A DNA stretch of 7,891 bases from Actinomycetota bacterium. Its GTDB lineage: Bacteria; Actinomycetota; Actinomycetes; Actinomycetales; Microbacteriaceae. The notes below the pieces were generated by a model that ran no database searches, had not been told where the DNA came from, and saw only the letters and a list, made by a program, of their open reading frames with translations. The translations under genes were made by a program, and so were the position numbers. This document shows positions 5,516 to 7,891 of this stretch, piece after piece (within the stretch, counting starts at the first letter, position 1; each line of letters starts with the position of its first letter). The stretch lies in contig WLDW01000034.1 of the NCBI GenBank assembly GCA_009704605.1, positions 1 through 7,891 on the forward strand. The letters are read 5' to 3'.

Positions 5516-6607
5516 CTAGTCGTCGTTTTCCTCTTCGTTTTCTTCGTCGGATTCCTGAACTTGGGCATCGGGTAGGGTCGAGGCTCCAGTTAGTTGTCCA
5601 ATCGCAAAGGCTGATAAGACATTTGCAGGTGTTGCTGCTCCGGCATGCTGCCCCGAGAACGCAGCAGAACCATCCTTGCCGCAGATTGAACTAATCAATG
5701 CTGCGCCTCCTGGATGTGAATTGACATATGTAGTCAGGTTATAAACCTGCCCGTTGATTACGCTCCAGCAATCTTGACTCGAAGCGTGCTTTTGAACTTC
5801 CTGTGAAGTTATGGCTGCATTGGGACTTGAACTAGGGAATGTATTTGGGGTTGAGCCAGGAACCCCTGAAGCGCTGGCTAAAACGCCAACCAAAAGTGAT
5901 GATAAGTCCGTGGCAGGTGCGGCCTGTCCACTGTGTTGACCAGTGAATGCACTAGTCCCGTCCTTGCCACAGATACCAGTGAGAACCCCAGGTCCACCCT
6001 TGTGTCTTGGGAGGTAGGTTGTTAGATCGTAAACGTTACCGTTTATAACGCTCCAGCAGTCGGCAGCTGTGTTGTGCTGTGCGACCTCAGCTGCAGTGAT
6101 TCCCGAACCGGGACTGGCTGAAGGGTCCGTTGTTCCAGGAAGGTCCTGACCCTGGCCAGAAGAGATTCGACTAGCCCAAGTGGCTTCAGCACCAGAGTGA
6201 CCAACGAGAACTGAAAGCACGACTACCCCAACAACTCCAACGGTTGCTAGAGAACCAGCAAGCTGCATGGTCCACTTGGGTCTTTCGGTTCGAGTAATTA
6301 AGTAGAAAGCTAGTCCTAGGAAAAACAGTCCTATTGATGCTGGGAACATTATGTCGCCAAGTGCCTGATGGGAAGCTGGGTTTCCAACCCGCTCTGCGAG
6401 AGCCTCACCCGATTGCTTAGCCGCGAAGGCTAGGCCAACCGATACCGCTAAGAATCCGATGGTGAGTGGAAAGTATGTTTTGCGCCATCTTGGAACAAAG
6501 ACCAAGATCGCGAGAGCCAGAGCTGAAAGGGGTATTAAAACCGCTGCTGCGTGGACTGTGAGTGGGTGAAGTGGCAAGCCACCGATTGTGTCAAATAAAT
6601 TCTCCAT
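5516..6607 (-). CDS. DUF2231 membrane domain fused to two tandem cytochrome b5-like heme domains
   Basis: This 363-residue protein begins with a DUF2231 domain: four membrane helices at about 19-38, 47-63, 88-105 and 116-137, with His14 and His19 in LPLHPLTVH, His80 and His137 in VGHSG as possible heme ligands. After a Pro/Ser/Gly linker come two b5 domains (about 169-243 and 265-339) and an acidic tail (DEENEEENDD). Domain 2 has axial-ligand motifs HPGG (His298) and GQH (His321). Domain 1 has HKGG (His202) and GQH (His225). Each domain carries a Cys pair (184/213 and 280/309). Basic loops RWRK (40-43) and RTERPK place helices 1-2 and 3-4 loops inside, hence both termini and b5 domains outside. 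A stop two codons upstream fixes the ATG; AGGGA abuts it, so a leaderless message is possible. The role is probably electron transfer; partners are unknown. Confidence 0.9.
   Translation of the reverse strand: MENLFDTIGGLPLHPLTVHAAAVLIPLSALALAILVFVPRWRKTYFPLTIGFLAVSVGLAFAAKQSGEALAERVGNPASHQALGDIMFPASIGLFFLGLAFYLITRTERPKWTMQLAGSLATVGVVGVVVLSVLVGHSGAEATWASRISSGQGQDLPGTTDPSASPGSGITAAEVAQHNTAADCWSVINGNVYDLTTYLPRHKGGPGVLTGICGKDGTSAFTGQHSGQAAPATDLSSLLVGVLASASGVPGSTPNTFPSSSPNAAITSQEVQKHASSQDCWSVINGQVYNLTTYVNSHPGGAALISSICGKDGSAAFSGQHAGAATPANVLSAFAIGQLTGASTLPDAQVQESDEENEEENDD
5591..6103 (-). repeat. Tandem duplication of the cytochrome b5 domain
   Basis: Two copies of about 75 codons, encoded at 5879-6103 and 5591-5815, are separated by a 21-codon Pro/Ser/Thr-rich linker. 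By eye 41 of 74 aligned residues are identical, including DCWSVING, LTTY, ICGKDG and GQH. This points to an internal duplication. The copies have since diverged, notably at HKGGPG against HPGGAA. Confidence 0.85.
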
Positions 6608-6613
6608 TCCCTA

Positions 6614-6645
6614 AGGCTAGAGGTGTAGTTGGCCATTTCAGTCAA
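6614..6645 (-). promoter_or_regulatory. Candidate promoter of the cytochrome gene
   Basis: On the minus strand TTGACT (6645-6640) matches a -35 box in five of six positions, and TAGCCT (6619-6614) fits the actinobacterial TANNNT -10 pattern. The latter ends six bases before the ATG, as expected for a leaderless transcript, and the gene lacks a properly spaced Shine-Dalgarno sequence. The 20-base spacer is longer than the usual 16-18, so at least one box may be wrong. Confidence 0.3.
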
Positions 6646-6658
6646 TACTCAAGTAATG

Positions 6659-6678
6659 CACAGTAAGGTCACAGGTAA
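6659..6678. promoter_or_regulatory. Direct repeat CACAGTAA / CACAGGTAA with 11-base period
   Basis: CACAGTAA (6659-6666) and CACAGGTAA (6670-6678) begin exactly 11 bases apart, one helical turn, in the gap between the divergent cytochrome and HNH-like genes. A further GTAA starts at 6653. The arrangement resembles sites of OmpR/PhoP-type response regulators, and it lies about 13 bases upstream of the TTGACT box of the cytochrome gene, a usual activator position. This is inferred from pattern only. Confidence 0.3.
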
Positions 6679-6729
6679 TCGAGAGAATCGCTGTTGTGCT
6701 ACAGCTAGGGTGATACAGAAGGTGGAACA

Positions 6730-7173
6730 ATGAGTGATCTAGATGCAGTTGGCACCAAGGATAATTGGCGTTGCTGGTTGTGTGATGCCCCAGTTGACCC
6801 AGACGCTTCAGTCAACTCCGACCTAGGTCCAAGCGCCGATAGCTATCAGGATGCCAAGGGCAAAAAAGGAACTGTAGCGACAGAGCGACTTGCCCACAGA
6901 GCGTGCAATACCAAGCGAGGCAAGATCGCTCCGGTTATATCCTGGTCCAATGATCTTTTAGTTTCTGACCCTGCACCCATTTTTGAAACGGTAGAGCGTC
7001 TGCTTAGAAAAGGTGGCCGCGAAGCGGTCGCTAGATGCCCGAGCGAATTAGACGCCGAGCAAGCCTCCAGTTGGTTACTGGATCGGCTTTCACGGCTTGC
7101 TCCAGGAGTGAAATTTGCAACAGAGATTTCTGCGGGCGGCGGTCAATACCTGATCAAGCTAAGCGTTGACTAA
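6730..7173 (+). CDS. Small HNH-endonuclease-like protein, apparently degenerate
   Basis: This 147-residue protein has the outline of the zinc-containing HNH fold in its first 65 residues: CWLC (Cys15, Cys18) and LAHRACNTKRG (His56, Cys59, Asn60), which would supply the structural zinc and the last two HNH residues. Active relatives carry an Asp-His pair between these elements, inside a PSxDH-like segment. Here the matching place reads PSADSY (34-39), so Ser38 stands where the metal-side catalytic His is expected. Residues 83-147 are helical then beta-like, with no domain I recognise. AAGGTGG four bases before the ATG supports the start. The gene is divergent from the cytochrome gene, and its stop overlaps that of the photolyase gene. 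It could be an inactive nucleic-acid-binding remnant or a zinc protein of other use; nuclease activity should not be assumed. Confidence 0.7.
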   Translation: MSDLDAVGTKDNWRCWLCDAPVDPDASVNSDLGPSADSYQDAKGKKGTVATERLAHRACNTKRGKIAPVISWSNDLLVSDPAPIFETVERLLRKGGREAVARCPSELDAEQASSWLLDRLSRLAPGVKFATEISAGGGQYLIKLSVD

Positions 7174-7891
7174 ACGGTTCCATCGCTTAGACCTTGCAGA
7201 ACCTTCTTGGCGCGAACTCTAAGCTCGGGTAAGTCACTGAGTCTGGTAAGACCATTTACTTGCTGACTCATGCGGTGGTTCTTGGAGAACTGCGCTTTGT
7301 GTCGATCCAAGAAATCCCAATACAAAGTTGTAAACGGACAAGCATCATCGCCAACTCGCTTCTTAGGGTCATACTCACAACCCTTGCAGTACTGAGTCAT
7401 CCGAGAGATGTATGCACCGCCTGCGGCGTAGGGCTTAGTCATTAGCCTTCCACCGTCAGCGTGGACTCCCATGCCGATGATGTTTGGAACCATTACCCAA
7501 TCTGCAGCATCGATGAATTGCTCCCGCATCCAATCCAAAAACTGCTGTGGATTGGTTCCTGTAACCAGGGCAAGATTGCTAAGAATCATCAATCTTGGAA
7601 TGTGGTGGGTCCAGGCTCTAGTTTCAACCTGAGCCACCACTTGCTTGACGCAGTTCATTTTGGTCTTGGAGGAGTCAACAAACAGTGGCAAGAGTTCTTT
7701 CTTGGCAGCAAGTCCGTTGAGCTCTTTGTATTCGGGGCCGAGGAACCAATACATACCGTTTATATACTCCCGCCAGCCAATGATCTGCCTAACGAAAGCC
7801 TCAACTGACTCGATTGGAGCTAGATCTTGGTCATACCTCTTTATAGCGGCCGAAATCACCTCTTCGGCAGTCAATAGTCCGTTATTCAAGT
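7170..7891 (-). CDS. FeS-type bacterial cryptochrome/photolyase (PhrB-like), 5'-truncated by the window edge
   Basis: The frame is open to the last base of the window, and a TTG at 7889 is not a credible start, because the protein lacks its whole N-terminal half. What remains (about 240 residues) is the C-terminal FAD-binding helical domain of the COG3046 family, DNA repair enzymes that use light and FAD to reverse UV photoproducts. Counting from that TTG, four cysteines lie at 80, 168, 171 and 184 (YCKGCEYDP and DACPF). Their spacing of 88, 3 and 13 equals that of the [4Fe-4S] ligands of Agrobacterium PhrB (Cys350, 438, 441, 454), as I recall that protein. GWREYINGMYW and the DWVMVPNIIGM region are family hallmarks. 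Roughly 270 N-terminal residues are missing. Characterised members repair (6-4) photoproducts, but others are photoreceptors. It converges on the HNH-like gene with a 4-base overlap. Confidence 0.93.
   Translation of the reverse strand, partial: LNNGLLTAEEVISAAIKRYDQDLAPIESVEAFVRQIIGWREYINGMYWFLGPEYKELNGLAAKKELLPLFVDSSKTKMNCVKQVVAQVETRAWTHHIPRLMILSNLALVTGTNPQQFLDWMREQFIDAADWVMVPNIIGMGVHADGGRLMTKPYAAGGAYISRMTQYCKGCEYDPKKRVGDDACPFTTLYWDFLDRHKAQFSKNHRMSQQVNGLTRLSDLPELRVRAKKVLQGLSDGTV

Noticed and set aside
5452..5694. Plus-strand open frame with a TTGACT box at 5455-5460 in front
   Set aside because: Most of it is the complement of the acidic tail and b5 domain 2. The -35-like box has no acceptable -10 at 16-18 bases, and the Arg/Leu-rich product is not protein-like.
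7170..7173. Four-base overlap of convergent stop codons as an unusual antisense arrangement
   Set aside because: Tail-to-tail overlaps of this size are common in compact genomes, and no shared regulatory structure is visible.
7461..7808. Plus-strand open frame of 115 codons
   Set aside because: It is antisense to the conserved photolyase domain, with no ribosome site or family resemblance.

Overview
The window (7,891 bases) reads as an ordinary protein-dense chromosomal segment of a Gram-positive actinomycete, most likely a small-genome freshwater or marine member of the Microbacteriaceae. This is inferred from the protein style (actinobacterial ALDH, SDR, HNH-like and cytochrome b5 proteins), a moderate base composition with many A/T-ending codons, AGGAG-type ribosome sites, and an iron-sulfur photolyase of the kind common in sunlit-water bacteria. 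No insertion sequence, tRNA, rRNA, CRISPR array or phage gene was seen, and no gene-free stretch exceeds 140 bases.

Layout. (1) 1-1812, plus strand: the 3' end of an aldehyde dehydrogenase gene followed 9 bases later by a short-chain dehydrogenase/reductase gene, clearly one transcript whose beginning lies outside the window. (2) 1831-5379, minus strand, read right to left: a MacA-like membrane-fusion protein, a MacB/LolD-type ABC ATPase and an FtsX/MacB-type permease with overlapping genes, then after 54 bases a class I glutamine amidotransferase. (3) 5516-6607, minus strand: a membrane protein joining a four-helix DUF2231 domain to two tandem cytochrome b5 domains. (4) 6730-7173, plus strand: a small HNH-like protein that seems to lack the HNH catalytic histidine. 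(5) 7170-7891, minus strand: the C-terminal half of an FeS-type bacterial photolyase/cryptochrome, convergent with the HNH-like gene and sharing 4 bases with it.

How the parts may work together. The adaptor, ATPase and permease should form one efflux machine; in a single-membrane cell the adaptor would stand on the outer face rather than bridge to an outer-membrane channel. The cytochrome lies just upstream on the same strand, and its charge pattern puts all likely heme-binding histidines and both b5 domains outside the cell, which suggests an outward-facing redox protein. The 136-base gap between them holds three short inverted repeats with a common TAAC/GTTA half-site, the best candidate for a control region of the transporter operon. 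The gap upstream of the cytochrome has an 11-base-period direct repeat next to a TTGACT box.

The most interesting objects are the DUF2231/tandem-b5 fusion with its altered heme motif, the repeats in front of the transporter operon, and the degenerate HNH protein. I saw no clear evidence for an entirely new multi-gene system.
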